Positions 45,446-54,881 of a DNA stretch of 64,000 nucleotides are shown here, piece by piece. Source of the stretch: Lachnospiraceae bacterium (GTDB taxonomy: Bacteria > Bacillota > Clostridia > Lachnospirales > Lachnospiraceae). The position numbers and the translations under genes are program-made. The stretch spans positions 1 to 64,000 of the forward strand of contig JAFLTD010000004.1 in NCBI GenBank assembly GCA_022510625.1, in the 5' to 3' direction. The notes under the pieces were generated by a model. It ran no database searches. It saw nothing but the letters and a program-made list of their open reading frames with translations, and had not been told where the DNA came from. The first letter of the stretch is position 1, and every line of letters starts with the position of its first letter.

Positions 45446-46459
45446 ATGGGAGAATTTACGGTTAATATAAATGTGCCGGTTGAGCACATGCAGAATTTGT
45501 TCGGCAGACATGATTCCTATATCAGAAAAATAGAAGATGATCTTCATGTTATGATTGTGGACCGTGACGGTGCTGTAAAAATCAGCGGTGATAAGGAGGC
45601 GGTCGCGAAGGCATCCCATGTGGTCAGAGAACTGCTGACCTTATCGGAGCGAGGTAATGTGTTGGAAGAACAGAGCATAAATTATGCAATAGAGATGGAG
45701 AACGAGAGCGGTGATGACGTTCTTCTGGAGATAGACGGCGATTGTATCTGTCATACTGTAAGCGGCAAACCGATTAAGCCTAAGACCCTTGGACAGAAGA
45801 AATATGTTGATGCCATCAGGGATCATATGATTGTGTTCGGCACCGGACCGGCAGGAACCGGAAAGACATATCTGGCGATGGCCATGGCGATCACAGCTTT
45901 TAAAAATAATGAGGTGAGCCGTATCATACTGACGAGACCGGCGATTGAGGCGGGTGAGAAGCTTGGGTTTTTGCCCGGAGATCTTCAAAGCAAAGTAGAT
46001 CCGTATTTACGACCTCTCTACGACGCATTATATCAGATTATGGGTGCGGAGAGTTTTATGAAGAATATGGAGAAGGGGCTGATCGAGGTAGCGCCGCTTG
46101 CATATATGAGGGGGCGAACACTGGACAATGCCTATATTATTCTGGATGAGGCACAGAATACGACACCGGCACAGATGAAGATGTTTTTGACCCGTATCGG
46201 TTTTGGCTCCAAGGTGGTCGTGACGGGTGATGCCTCACAGAAAGATCTGGCGCCGGATACAAAATCCGGATTGGATATAGCGACGCAGGTACTTTCTAAG
46301 ATTGACGATATAGCTTTCTGCCAGCTGAGCAGCAAAGACGTTGTGCGGCATCCGCTGGTGCAGAAGATTGTCAGGGCATATGAAGATTACGAGTCTAAAG
46401 AGAAAAAGCGCAGTGAATTAAAGAAGAGAAGCAGGAACTACAATCGTGGAAAAAAGTAA
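45446..46459 (+). CDS. phoH: PhoH-family ATPase
   Basis: RNA-linked ATPase of the PhoH (YbeZ) family, 337 residues. An N-terminal KH-like region (about 5-75; GRHDSYIRKIEDDLHV) is followed by the ATPase domain with Walker A GTGPAGTGKTYLAMA and Walker B YIILDEAQNTTP, then GDASQKDLAP. It is often linked to ybeY, which lies two genes downstream, and to ribosome maturation. The coding end overlaps the next gene by 14 bases. Confidence 0.95.
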   Translation: MGEFTVNINVPVEHMQNLFGRHDSYIRKIEDDLHVMIVDRDGAVKISGDKEAVAKASHVVRELLTLSERGNVLEEQSINYAIEMENESGDDVLLEIDGDCICHTVSGKPIKPKTLGQKKYVDAIRDHMIVFGTGPAGTGKTYLAMAMAITAFKNNEVSRIILTRPAIEAGEKLGFLPGDLQSKVDPYLRPLYDALYQIMGAESFMKNMEKGLIEVAPLAYMRGRTLDNAYIILDEAQNTTPAQMKMFLTRIGFGSKVVVTGDASQKDLAPDTKSGLDIATQVLSKIDDIAFCQLSSKDVVRHPLVQKIVRAYEDYESKEKKRSELKKRSRNYNRGKK

Positions 46460-47645
46460 AAAACAATTCATTAAGAGAATATTGATTTTTGCATTGATGT
46501 TTATATTTGCGGGTGGTATTGCAATAGCAGGGAGTCTGCTCTTTGGCAAGGGCACAGAGACATTGATCCGCAATGCAGTAATGATTCTGGCGGGGACAGG
46601 CATTGTTATCTTCGCATTTACGATGGAAGAAATCAGTCATCGTTTTATTTATCGAAATGAAGGGAAGTATGCGAGATTTGCACTTGCGTATCTGTGCAGT
46701 CTTATCGCATCGGTGTTCCTTCCTTATCTGCCGGTGACCGGATGGCCTTTTCTGGTGATTTATGTACTTTTGGGAGTGTTCAGCGACGGCATTACGGGAC
46801 TGGCAGCGGGCAGTGTATGCCTGTTGTTGTCGGTTAATTTTGCCGGCGGTGATTTCGCTATTTTCTGGCTGTATTTTATCAGCGGGACAGCGGGGATATT
46901 GGTATTCAGTACATTGAACGAGGAGTTTAAGGTAGGGATTCCCATGTTTATCTCTCTGGCGATTTTGACGCTGAGCTTGACGGCAAACGTCATACTGCTT
47001 GCCCAGGATCAGCTATCAGTGGCGCAGTTTATGATTCCTGCAATCAATCTGATCGTGTGCTGCATCCTTCTGTTGGTGAGTCTCAAGATGTTCAGTACTG
47101 CGGTTATCCACAGAAACCGTGAGAAATATATGGAGATTAACGATCCGGAGTTCCCTCTTCTTGTGCAGCTGAAAGAGATGTCCAAGGATGAATATTATCA
47201 CGCAATACATACAGCATATTTGAGTGATCGGATTGCCAGACGATTGGGGCTGGATGATGCCGCCGCCAAAGCTTGTGCATATTATCAAAGAATCGGAAGA
47301 CTCAAGGGAGATAACACATGGGAGAATGTGTCCTCAATATGTAATGAATATCATTTTCCGGCAAATACAAAGAAAATCCTGAAGGAATATGTGGATGAAT
47401 CGGAGAGAATTGTGTCCAAGGAGACGATTGTTGTGTTGTTTGCGGACTGTATCGTTTCCTCGATTCTGTATTTGTTTGAGAAGGATCCTAAGGCGGAACT
47501 GGATTATGCACAGTTGATCGACACGGTATTCCAGAAAAAGCTGGAAACGGACGAGCTGTGGGGAAATGAGATTTCGCTGGCACAAATCCATGAGATGAAG
47601 AAGATATTCGTTGAGGAGAAATTATACTATGACTTCTTACGTTGA
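46446..47645 (+). CDS. PgpH/YqfF-related membrane protein with degenerate HD domain
   Basis: A 399-residue protein at the position normally held by yqfF/pgpH, the c-di-AMP phosphodiesterase. Six or seven membrane segments (about 10-220) precede a cytosolic domain (about 230-399) with EYYHAIHTAYLSDRIARRLG, which matches the family's first helix. Where active members have HD in a YYHDIGK segment, this one reads YYQRIGRLKG, so both metal-binding residues are replaced. The large extracellular 7TMR-HDED domain is also absent. It is therefore probably catalytically dead, perhaps a c-di-AMP sensor or structural relic. The GTG start overlaps phoH and the end overlaps ybeY. Confidence 0.75.
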   Translation: MEKSKKQFIKRILIFALMFIFAGGIAIAGSLLFGKGTETLIRNAVMILAGTGIVIFAFTMEEISHRFIYRNEGKYARFALAYLCSLIASVFLPYLPVTGWPFLVIYVLLGVFSDGITGLAAGSVCLLLSVNFAGGDFAIFWLYFISGTAGILVFSTLNEEFKVGIPMFISLAILTLSLTANVILLAQDQLSVAQFMIPAINLIVCCILLLVSLKMFSTAVIHRNREKYMEINDPEFPLLVQLKEMSKDEYYHAIHTAYLSDRIARRLGLDDAAAKACAYYQRIGRLKGDNTWENVSSICNEYHFPANTKKILKEYVDESERIVSKETIVVLFADCIVSSILYLFEKDPKAELDYAQLIDTVFQKKLETDELWGNEISLAQIHEMKKIFVEEKLYYDFLR

Positions 47646-48132
47646 GAATGAAACCGAAGTCGAGCTGCCGTTTGATGTGCAGCAAATATTGGAACAAATT
47701 ATGGATGCTGTCCTGGAAATGGAAAATTGTCCCTATGAGACGACGGTCAATCTTCTTCTCACGGACAATGCAGGCATTCGTGAATATAACAAAGATTACC
47801 GCGGTCTGGATCAGGAGACGGATGTGCTGTCATTTCCCAACATCCCGTTTGAGCATGAAGGCGATTTTGCATCGGTGGAATTAAGTGAGGCGGATTACTT
47901 TGACCCGGACAGCGGCGAACTGGTTTTAGGAGACATTATTCTTTCCGTGGATCGTGTACTGTCTCAGGCACATGAATACGGACACAGTGTACTCAGAGAG
48001 TTTGCCTTTCTGGCAGCACACAGCATGTTCCATCTGTGCGGTTATGATCATATGGATGTACAGGAGGCTGCCGTTATGGAAGAAAAGCAGGAAGCTGTTC
48101 TGACGCTGCTGGGCATTACACGAGATATATAG
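47629..48132 (+). CDS. ybeY: endoribonuclease/rRNA maturation factor YbeY
   Basis: Metalloprotein of 167 residues for 16S rRNA maturation and ribosome quality control. The zinc motif AAHSMFHLCGYDH (three His ligands) and the upstream DYRGLDQETDVLSFP are diagnostic. The ATG at 47629 is preferred, as GAGGAG lies about 11 bases upstream and an in-frame TTG at 47611 overlaps that site. It overlaps the pgpH-like gene by 17 bases. In Bacillus, dgkA, cdd and era follow; here a flippase gene follows instead. Confidence 0.95.
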   Translation: MTSYVENETEVELPFDVQQILEQIMDAVLEMENCPYETTVNLLLTDNAGIREYNKDYRGLDQETDVLSFPNIPFEHEGDFASVELSEADYFDPDSGELVLGDIILSVDRVLSQAHEYGHSVLREFAFLAAHSMFHLCGYDHMDVQEAAVMEEKQEAVLTLLGITRDI

Positions 48133-48189
48133 AATACGCAAGTGCATGCAGAATGAGGTCTGCTGCATGATAAAGGATATGGTATTGTT

Positions 48190-49854
48190 ATGAGATTACG
48201 AAAGAGAGAAAGATTTCAGGGCGGTCTGATTAGCAGAGCTGTTATAAATCCGTTGGTACAGTTTGCGGGTGTTATTTCCTATGCGATTTTACTCGTGATG
48301 AGAGTACCGTTAATGAATGTGATCGGCGATGCTGGTATAGGATTGTTCGCACCTGCATTTGAACTGTTTTTCCTGATCACACTCTTTACATCCTACGCAA
48401 TGACAAATGCAATATCCGGTATTATCCGTTACAGGGTGAAGCGGGAACAGTACAGAAATGCAAGAAGGGTGTTCCGTGCAGCATTCTTTATGGATTTCTT
48501 TGTCAGTATCGCTGCGGTTGTGGCCATTGTTGCGGCTTCACGTATCATTGCGGATATCCTTGTATTGGAACCGCTCAGCCGTATGGCTGTTATGGCGGCC
48601 GCTCCCGTCATAATCTTTGCATCTTTTATTGGTACTTTCAGGGGATATTTCAATGGTTACGGACTTGGTACGCTGACGGCGCATTCCCAATATATCGAGA
48701 GTATATCGATGGTTGTTTGTGTTCTGTTTTCTTCGGGATTATTCTATGATTATGGGCTAAAGATTGCGGCGCTGAAACAGAACGGCGCGCTTGCTTACGC
48801 ATACGGTGCGCTGGGAGCCATGTTGGGTGTTATGCTCTCACAGTTTATCACCACCATCCACTTGTTGATGATGTATGTTATTTATGCCGGTACACTTCGC
48901 GGTAAATTGGGAATGGATGGCAGCAAGCGGATGGAGACACAGTATTCTATGCAGAGAATGATATTGGATAACGGTGTTCCGATTGCAGTGGTTGCAATCT
49001 TGACCAATGTGTTTATGTTGATTGATCAACGAATGTTTAACTATTGTATGAATAAGCGTGAATTGGGAGAAGTAAAGACGGCATTATGGGGGAATTATTA
49101 CGGTAAGTTTGCTGTATTTATCGGTGTCGGTGCGGCGTTTGGTGTGCTCAGCGTACACACACTGACCGGAAGAATCAGCAGTGCATACGAGAGGGAAGAG
49201 TATCGTGTAATGCGGGATCGTATCGGTAAAGCAGTTCGCAGACTCTGCATCGTAGTTTTTCCGATTGCAGTTTATATGGCCGTATTGTCGAATGCGGCGG
49301 TCACATTTTTGTTTGACGGTGAGAATGGAGAAGTGATTTCATGGATACAGAAAGGAACTGCCATCATTGTGCTGTACGGTTTCAGTTTCCTGTTTGGCCA
49401 GCTCCTGTACAGAGTGCACATGATTAGGGAATTACTTTTTACAACATTGCTTTCTCTATTAATTCATGTGCTGGCAGCATATCTGCTTGTGCAAAGGGCA
49501 TATCTCGGAGCGGATGGTATCGTGTACTCACAAATTATTTTTTTTGCGGTTTATGCGGCGTTAAATTTCTTCTTTATCAGCAGAAATTTGAAATATCGGC
49601 AGGAGTGGTTTGGCGGTGTTGTTTTCCCGGCTGTTGCAGCAGGAGTTTCCGGTGTAGTGGTCGGATTGGCAAACAGCCTGTTGCTTGAACCGGTCGGCGG
49701 AGGTCTGACTGTTCTCATCGGCGTAGTGGCAGGGCTGTTCTTCTACATAACATTTTTAATGATTTTAAGAGTTATAGGTGAGGCGGAATTGTCTAAATTA
49801 CCGCTCGGTTTTTTCTTCATTATGTTAGGTAAGAATATTGGAGTTCTCAGATAA
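48190..49854 (+). CDS. polysaccharide flippase of the MOP superfamily (SpoVB/MurJ-like)
   Basis: Integral membrane protein of 554 residues with about 14 hydrophobic segments, in the MVF/PST branch of the MOP exporter superfamily. FIGTFRGYFNGYG and the SRAVINPLVQFAGV start resemble SpoVB and MurJ, which flip lipid-linked wall or spore-cortex precursors. The family contains SpoVB, YtgP/MurJ and O-antigen flippases; the exact substrate cannot be told, but the sporulation neighbours make SpoVB-like plausible. AAGGATATGG precedes the ATG. Confidence 0.85.
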   Translation: MRLRKRERFQGGLISRAVINPLVQFAGVISYAILLVMRVPLMNVIGDAGIGLFAPAFELFFLITLFTSYAMTNAISGIIRYRVKREQYRNARRVFRAAFFMDFFVSIAAVVAIVAASRIIADILVLEPLSRMAVMAAAPVIIFASFIGTFRGYFNGYGLGTLTAHSQYIESISMVVCVLFSSGLFYDYGLKIAALKQNGALAYAYGALGAMLGVMLSQFITTIHLLMMYVIYAGTLRGKLGMDGSKRMETQYSMQRMILDNGVPIAVVAILTNVFMLIDQRMFNYCMNKRELGEVKTALWGNYYGKFAVFIGVGAAFGVLSVHTLTGRISSAYEREEYRVMRDRIGKAVRRLCIVVFPIAVYMAVLSNAAVTFLFDGENGEVISWIQKGTAIIVLYGFSFLFGQLLYRVHMIRELLFTTLLSLLIHVLAAYLLVQRAYLGADGIVYSQIIFFAVYAALNFFFISRNLKYRQEWFGGVVFPAVAAGVSGVVVGLANSLLLEPVGGGLTVLIGVVAGLFFYITFLMILRVIGEAELSKLPLGFFFIMLGKNIGVLR

Positions 49855-49945
49855 ATAAGAAATATAATAAGTTGAAAACTGCATAAAATTCGCGAAATGA
49901 CTGATACTGATTATAGAAAATCCGGTGAGAAGGGCAATAGGAAGG

Positions 49946-50614
49946 ATGAAACTATTAAGACGTATCAGTCTTTTTCTTATATTATCTGGCATAATGCTTG
50001 GACTTGGGGGATATTCCGCTCTGAAGGCAGAACAATTTTTTTATCCAAACAGATATGCAAGAAAAGAGACTCCGAATTATGTAGTACAACATTCGTCTGA
50101 AAGCGGTGAAATGCAGGAGCAGGTAATAGAGGCGGCCGTGGGAGGCATTCCGGTAGTGACTGCGGATACATTATATCTCATAGAGGAAGTGAATCTGGCG
50201 GACGGTACGGTCCATGAGACGGAGGAGAGCATGCCGGTCAAATATATCGGTCTCGACAGGGAGGGTCTTCTTGCGGAATTGGACATTTATGACAGCAGCC
50301 CACCGCTTTCCGAGCTTGAGCGAGGCTTTGAGACGATAGAACTTACGGCTTTTTCCAAGGACAGAGTCGTTGTATGCAAATACTATAAGATCGACAAGGA
50401 GGATGAGCAGGAGCAGGATTTAGGACCGGGGTTTTATCTTATGGTAGCCGATCATTTTATTGTGGTATATCGTGAGGACAAAAAGACACTTTACATTAGT
50501 ACCGATATTCTGCTGGAGAGTCTTGACGATACGCTGCAGGCAGAAATCATACAGGGAAAGTATGTGGAGACTGAGGAGGAGGTGTATAATTTCCTTGAAT
50601 CTTACTCGAGTTGA
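49946..50614 (+). CDS. membrane-anchored protein of unknown function
   Basis: A 222-residue protein with an uncleaved-looking signal anchor (about 5-24; ISLFLILSGIMLGLGG) and an external acidic domain. The ending YNFLESYSS together with VADHFIVVYREDK and ISTDILLESL is slightly reminiscent of BofC-like C-terminal domains, but not enough to assign. The ATG at 49946 lies next to AGGAAGG, while an in-frame GTG at 49925 has no site. It sits between a flippase and a flavoprotein, possibly part of the same sporulation-related transcript. Confidence 0.7.
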   Translation: MKLLRRISLFLILSGIMLGLGGYSALKAEQFFYPNRYARKETPNYVVQHSSESGEMQEQVIEAAVGGIPVVTADTLYLIEEVNLADGTVHETEESMPVKYIGLDREGLLAELDIYDSSPPLSELERGFETIELTAFSKDRVVVCKYYKIDKEDEQEQDLGPGFYLMVADHFIVVYREDKKTLYISTDILLESLDDTLQAEIIQGKYVETEEEVYNFLESYSS

Positions 50615-50671
50615 GGGTATAATGAGCGCAAAAGTAGAACAAGCGTCGTTATAACGATATATGGAGACAGT

Positions 50672-51901
50672 ATGGGCAAGAGAATTGCTGTGATCGGCGG
50701 TGGTGCGGCCGGCATGACTGCCGCGATCCGGGCGGCGCAGGCGGGCGCGTCGGTAACGCTTTATGAGAGAAACGACAGAGTCGGCAAAAAGATTCTGTCT
50801 ACCGGAAACGGCAAGTGTAATTTTTCAAATGAAAAGATGGGGGCGGATTGCTACTACGGAAGCGGAAGAGCTCTCGTCGATGCGATATATGAAACCTTCG
50901 GTGTGCGTGAGACGAAGGATTTTTTCGCGAAGCTTGGTATGCAGATTAAAGACCGGGACGGTTATCTTTATCCTGCAAGCGGTCAGGCTGCCACGGTTTT
51001 GGATGTTCTGCGCTATGAATTGGAGCGTCTGTCGGTGAGTGTACATACAGGGCAGCGGGTGATCAATATTGCTGTGGAATCGAACGGATTGACGGTGGAG
51101 ACAGATGATCAAAGAAGTGAGAATTATGATGCTGTGATACTTGCGTGCGGCGGAAAGGCGGCCCCTAAGACAGGCTCGGATGGAGATGGATTTCTTTGGG
51201 CCAAAAAGCTGGGACATCGAATTATTCCCACGGTTCCGGCACTTGTGGCACTTAGGTGCGAAGAGGACTTCTACAAGCGTGTGGCAGGTGTTCGATGTGA
51301 TGCGAGACTGACGTTGCATATTGATGGACAGCCGATACGCATCGAGCAGGGCGAATTGCAGTGGACGGATTACGGTATCTCCGGTATCCCGGTTTTTCAG
51401 TTGAGCAGAGAGGCGGCTTATGCGTTAAAGGGGCACAAAACCGTCACGGTGAAGATTGATCTGATGCCGGAATTATGTGAGGATGACGGTTCGTACAGCC
51501 GGTTCTGGGCAGAAAGATGGGAACGGCAGGGCGGACAAACTATGGAGCAATTTGTGACCGGGTCAGTCAACAAAAAGCTGGGGTTGCTTCTTTTGAAAAT
51601 GGCAGAAATCAAGGAGACGGAGAAGGCAGAGAGTATTGAACCGTTCCGCCGCAAGAGACTGGAGGAACTTTATCATTCTTTTACTGTGAAGGTGAATGAA
51701 ACCAATACTTTTGATCAGGCTCAGGTGTGTGCGGGTGGAATCGATTGCCGTGAGGTGACGGATACTCTGGAATCGCGCATTGTTGAGGGACTTTATTTCG
51801 CGGGAGAGATATTGGATATAGACGGCGTTTGCGGCGGCTACAATCTGCAGTGGGCATGGAGCAGCGGAACCGTAGCGGGGCAGACAGCGGCCGGGAATTG
51901 A
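50672..51901 (+). CDS. HI0933/YhiN-family flavoprotein
   Basis: FAD-dependent oxidoreductase-like protein of 409 residues. The dinucleotide-binding start MGKRIAVIGGGAAGMTAAI is followed by RNDRVGKKILSTGNGKCNFSN, a hallmark of the HI0933 family, and by the C-terminal FAD segment LYFAGEILDIDGVCGGYNLQ. The reaction is not established for this family; some members are called aminoacetone oxidases. GGAGAC precedes the ATG. Soluble, no membrane segments. Confidence 0.9.
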   Translation: MGKRIAVIGGGAAGMTAAIRAAQAGASVTLYERNDRVGKKILSTGNGKCNFSNEKMGADCYYGSGRALVDAIYETFGVRETKDFFAKLGMQIKDRDGYLYPASGQAATVLDVLRYELERLSVSVHTGQRVINIAVESNGLTVETDDQRSENYDAVILACGGKAAPKTGSDGDGFLWAKKLGHRIIPTVPALVALRCEEDFYKRVAGVRCDARLTLHIDGQPIRIEQGELQWTDYGISGIPVFQLSREAAYALKGHKTVTVKIDLMPELCEDDGSYSRFWAERWERQGGQTMEQFVTGSVNKKLGLLLLKMAEIKETEKAESIEPFRRKRLEELYHSFTVKVNETNTFDQAQVCAGGIDCREVTDTLESRIVEGLYFAGEILDIDGVCGGYNLQWAWSSGTVAGQTAAGN

Positions 51902-51965
51902 TGAGAATTTATTGATAGTTACATAGAGTAATACTGCAGAGAACAGAAAGGTTAATGGTATTTAC

Positions 51966-53087
51966 ATGGAAGTTACATTGAAGAATCTGACGAAAAGGTT
52001 TCCGAGCCGTGACAAGAAGAATCATGATGACGTGATTGCTGTCAACAATTTTGATTTTGAGATTCCCGATGGTAAATTAATCGGTCTGCTCGGACCGTCC
52101 GGATGCGGCAAGAGTACGGTACTCAATCTGATCAGCGGTCTTTTGAAGCCGACCGACGGCAGGATATTTTTCGGAGAGGACGATGTCACGGATCTTCCGC
52201 CGGAGAACAGGGGGATTGGGCTTGTGTTTCAGAATTACGCGCTCTATCCGCATCTGACCGTCAAACAGAATATATTATTCCCATTGGAAAATCTAAAGGG
52301 AAAAGATAAATTAACTAAGGATCAGATGCTTGAGAAGGCTTCTGAGGCTGCAAAGCTTGTCCAAATTGATGAATTGATGGACCGAAAGCCCAGAGAGTTG
52401 TCCGGCGGACAACAGCAGCGTGTGGCAATCGCACGTGCACTTGTGAAAATGCCGAAGGTTCTCTTACTGGATGAACCGCTCTCCAATCTTGACGCCCGTT
52501 TGAGGATTCAGACGCGGGAGGAGATTCGGAGAATACAGCGTGAGACGGAAGTCACAACAATTTTTGTAACCCACGATCAGGAGGAGGCGATGAGCATTTC
52601 CGATATGATCGTTGTGATGAAGGACGGTATCGTGCAGCAGATCGGTAAGCCGCAGGATGTCTATGACAGTCCGACCAATTTGTTTGTTGCCAAATTCCTC
52701 GGCACACCGCCCATCAACGTTTTCGACGGACAGGTTAGGGATAACCGGTTATATATAGGTGACGATACGGTTTTGAAGATCAGCGGTGTTCCGGATAAGA
52801 CGGTATTTGTGGGCATCAGACCGGAGGGATTTATTCTGAGCAAAGAGGGTGCGTTCGGCTGTAGATTGAATGGTGTGGAAGTGATGGGACGTGATATCAG
52901 TGTGGTTTCCACGAACGAGGCATCACTGAACCCTACGGTGCGCTCGATCATCGGCGCGGAGAATAAGCTGAGTGCACAGACGGATCATGCCTCGGAGGGC
53001 AGTGTTGTCAGATTTAATCTGATACCCCGCAAGGTGTTCCTTTTTGATAAAGAAACGGAAGAGAGAATCGATTTCGAGGAGTGCTGA
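51966..53087 (+). CDS. carbohydrate ABC transporter ATP-binding protein (MsmK/UgpC type)
   Basis: ATPase of a CUT1-type importer, 373 residues. Walker A is GPSGCGKST, the signature LSGGQQQR, Walker B VLLLDEPLSNLD, and the switch His is in FVTHDQEEA. The C-terminal OB/TOBE region (about 245-373) is typical of sugar and glycerol-phosphate importers. The next three genes supply two permeases and a binding protein, so the transporter is complete. The substrate is unknown. Ribosome site AGAAAGG is rather far from the ATG. Confidence 0.93.
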   Translation: MEVTLKNLTKRFPSRDKKNHDDVIAVNNFDFEIPDGKLIGLLGPSGCGKSTVLNLISGLLKPTDGRIFFGEDDVTDLPPENRGIGLVFQNYALYPHLTVKQNILFPLENLKGKDKLTKDQMLEKASEAAKLVQIDELMDRKPRELSGGQQQRVAIARALVKMPKVLLLDEPLSNLDARLRIQTREEIRRIQRETEVTTIFVTHDQEEAMSISDMIVVMKDGIVQQIGKPQDVYDSPTNLFVAKFLGTPPINVFDGQVRDNRLYIGDDTVLKISGVPDKTVFVGIRPEGFILSKEGAFGCRLNGVEVMGRDISVVSTNEASLNPTVRSIIGAENKLSAQTDHASEGSVVRFNLIPRKVFLFDKETEERIDFEEC

Positions 53088-53089
53088 CT

Positions 53090-53992
53090 ATGATGAAGAA
53101 ATTATTTAACGGCAGTCTGAAAGGTTGGCTGTATTTATTGCCTGCGGTTCTTTTTCTGGGTGCATTTATGGTATATCCTCTGATAGATGTATTTGTGTAC
53201 TCCTTTGAAGAAGGATATAATTCCGCATCCCAGACTTATTTTGGTGTAGGTTCCTACAATTATTCATATGTTCTGCACGACCCTTATTTTTTGCAGGCAG
53301 TCAAGAATACATTTATTCTGGTCGTGATCACCGTACCGTTGTCCACGATGATTGCGCTGCTGATCTCTGTGGGATTGAATTCTATCAAGCCCTTAAGGGA
53401 GTTCTTGCAGACCGTGTACTTTCTGCCGTATGTGACAAACACACTGGCTGTGGGCATGGTGTTTATGATCCTGTTCAAAAAAACAGCGTACTCCGACGGT
53501 TTGATCAATCTGATGATCACGTGGTTTGGCGGGGAGAGCGTGGACTTTATTGAAGGACCGTACTGGGCCAAGATGTTTGTTCTGTGCTTTTATACCATAT
53601 GGGTGGTCATGCCTTTTAAGATTTTGATTTTGACAAGTGCATTGTCGTCGGTCAATCCGGAATACTATCGCGCAGCGCAGGTGGACGGCACATCGAAATT
53701 CAGAACATTCATGCGGATTACATTGCCGATGATCTCGCCCATGTTTTTTTACCTTGTTATCACGGGATTTATCGGTGCGTTTAAGGCATACAGTGACGTG
53801 GTTGCCCTGTTTGGCACAAATCTGAATGGGGCGGAGATGAATACGATCGTCGGATATGTCTATGATATGCTGTACGGTGACAGCGGAGGTTATCCGTCCT
53901 ACGCATCGGCGGCGGCGATCATATTGTTTGCCATTGTGCTTACGATCACATGTATCAATTTACTGATCAGCAATAAGAATGTTCATTACTAA
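53090..53992 (+). CDS. carbohydrate ABC transporter permease, MalF/UgpA type
   Basis: Inner-membrane subunit with six hydrophobic segments in 300 residues. The cytoplasmic EAA loop reads EYYRAAQVDGTSKFRTFMRI and docks the ATPase. The ATG at 53090 follows GAGGAG by 8 bases; an in-frame GTG at 53081 lies inside that site. It starts within 3 bases of the ATPase stop. Confidence 0.93.
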   Translation: MMKKLFNGSLKGWLYLLPAVLFLGAFMVYPLIDVFVYSFEEGYNSASQTYFGVGSYNYSYVLHDPYFLQAVKNTFILVVITVPLSTMIALLISVGLNSIKPLREFLQTVYFLPYVTNTLAVGMVFMILFKKTAYSDGLINLMITWFGGESVDFIEGPYWAKMFVLCFYTIWVVMPFKILILTSALSSVNPEYYRAAQVDGTSKFRTFMRITLPMISPMFFYLVITGFIGAFKAYSDVVALFGTNLNGAEMNTIVGYVYDMLYGDSGGYPSYASAAAIILFAIVLTITCINLLISNKNVHY

Positions 53993-54005
53993 GAGGCGGA
54001 TTGAG

Positions 54006-54881
54006 ATGGGGAGTAAAACTGATTACGCTAAAATTGAGAAATCAATAAAAACACGTGAGACGGTGGTTCGTGTGATTACCTATATACTGCTGGCTGTCTG
54101 GGCGGTCATTGTACTGTTTCCTTTTTACTGGATGATCTTGACATCGGTCAAAAGTTACGGTGCTTATAACTCGGAATTTATCCCGAAGTTTTATACCTTG
54201 TCGCCTACGCTGCAGAATTATGCGGATGCATTCACCACAGTGTCGCTCGGTAAATATATATTAAATACGGTGGTATTTACGCTGCTCACCACGCTTATCA
54301 TGCTGTTTGTGATTACGCTCGCTGCGTTTGCCTTCGCGAGACTTGAGTTTCGCGGTAAAAATGTTGCATTTATTATCTTTTTATCCATGATGATGATTCC
54401 GAATGAACTGGTCATTATCACAAACTTCATGACGATCACGAACCTGAACATGCGCAATTCGTTTGCGGGATTGATCTTACCGTCCGTCACGTCTGTCTTT
54501 TATCTCTATCTGTTGAAAGAGAACTTTGAGCAGATACCGGACAGTCTGTATTATGCGGCGAAAGTGGACGGCACATCCGATTTGAAATATCTGCTGAAGG
54601 TGATGATACCGATCTCGAAACCGACACTGATCACTATTACGATCCTGAAGGTAATCGAATGCTGGAACTCCTATGTATGGCCGAGACTTATCACCGATGA
54701 CGCGAATTATTTCCTTGTCTCAAACGGCATTCAGGAAATTCGCGAGAACGGTTTCGGACGTGAGAATATTCCGGCAATGATGGCGGCGGTAGTGGTGATC
54801 TCAATACCACTGATTGTTTTGTTCCTGATTTTCAGAAAGAAGATCATGGAAGGTGTATCAAGGGGAGGAACAAAGGGTTAA
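54006..54881 (+). CDS. carbohydrate ABC transporter permease, MalG/UgpE type
   Basis: Second permease, 291 residues with six membrane segments and the EAA loop SLYYAAKVDGTSDLKYLLKV. The ATG at 54006 follows AAGAGGCGG by about 9 bases; an ATG at 53979 inside the previous gene is in frame but has no site. The stop overlaps the next start by one base. Confidence 0.92.
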   Translation: MGSKTDYAKIEKSIKTRETVVRVITYILLAVWAVIVLFPFYWMILTSVKSYGAYNSEFIPKFYTLSPTLQNYADAFTTVSLGKYILNTVVFTLLTTLIMLFVITLAAFAFARLEFRGKNVAFIIFLSMMMIPNELVIITNFMTITNLNMRNSFAGLILPSVTSVFYLYLLKENFEQIPDSLYYAAKVDGTSDLKYLLKVMIPISKPTLITITILKVIECWNSYVWPRLITDDANYFLVSNGIQEIRENGFGRENIPAMMAAVVVISIPLIVLFLIFRKKIMEGVSRGGTKG

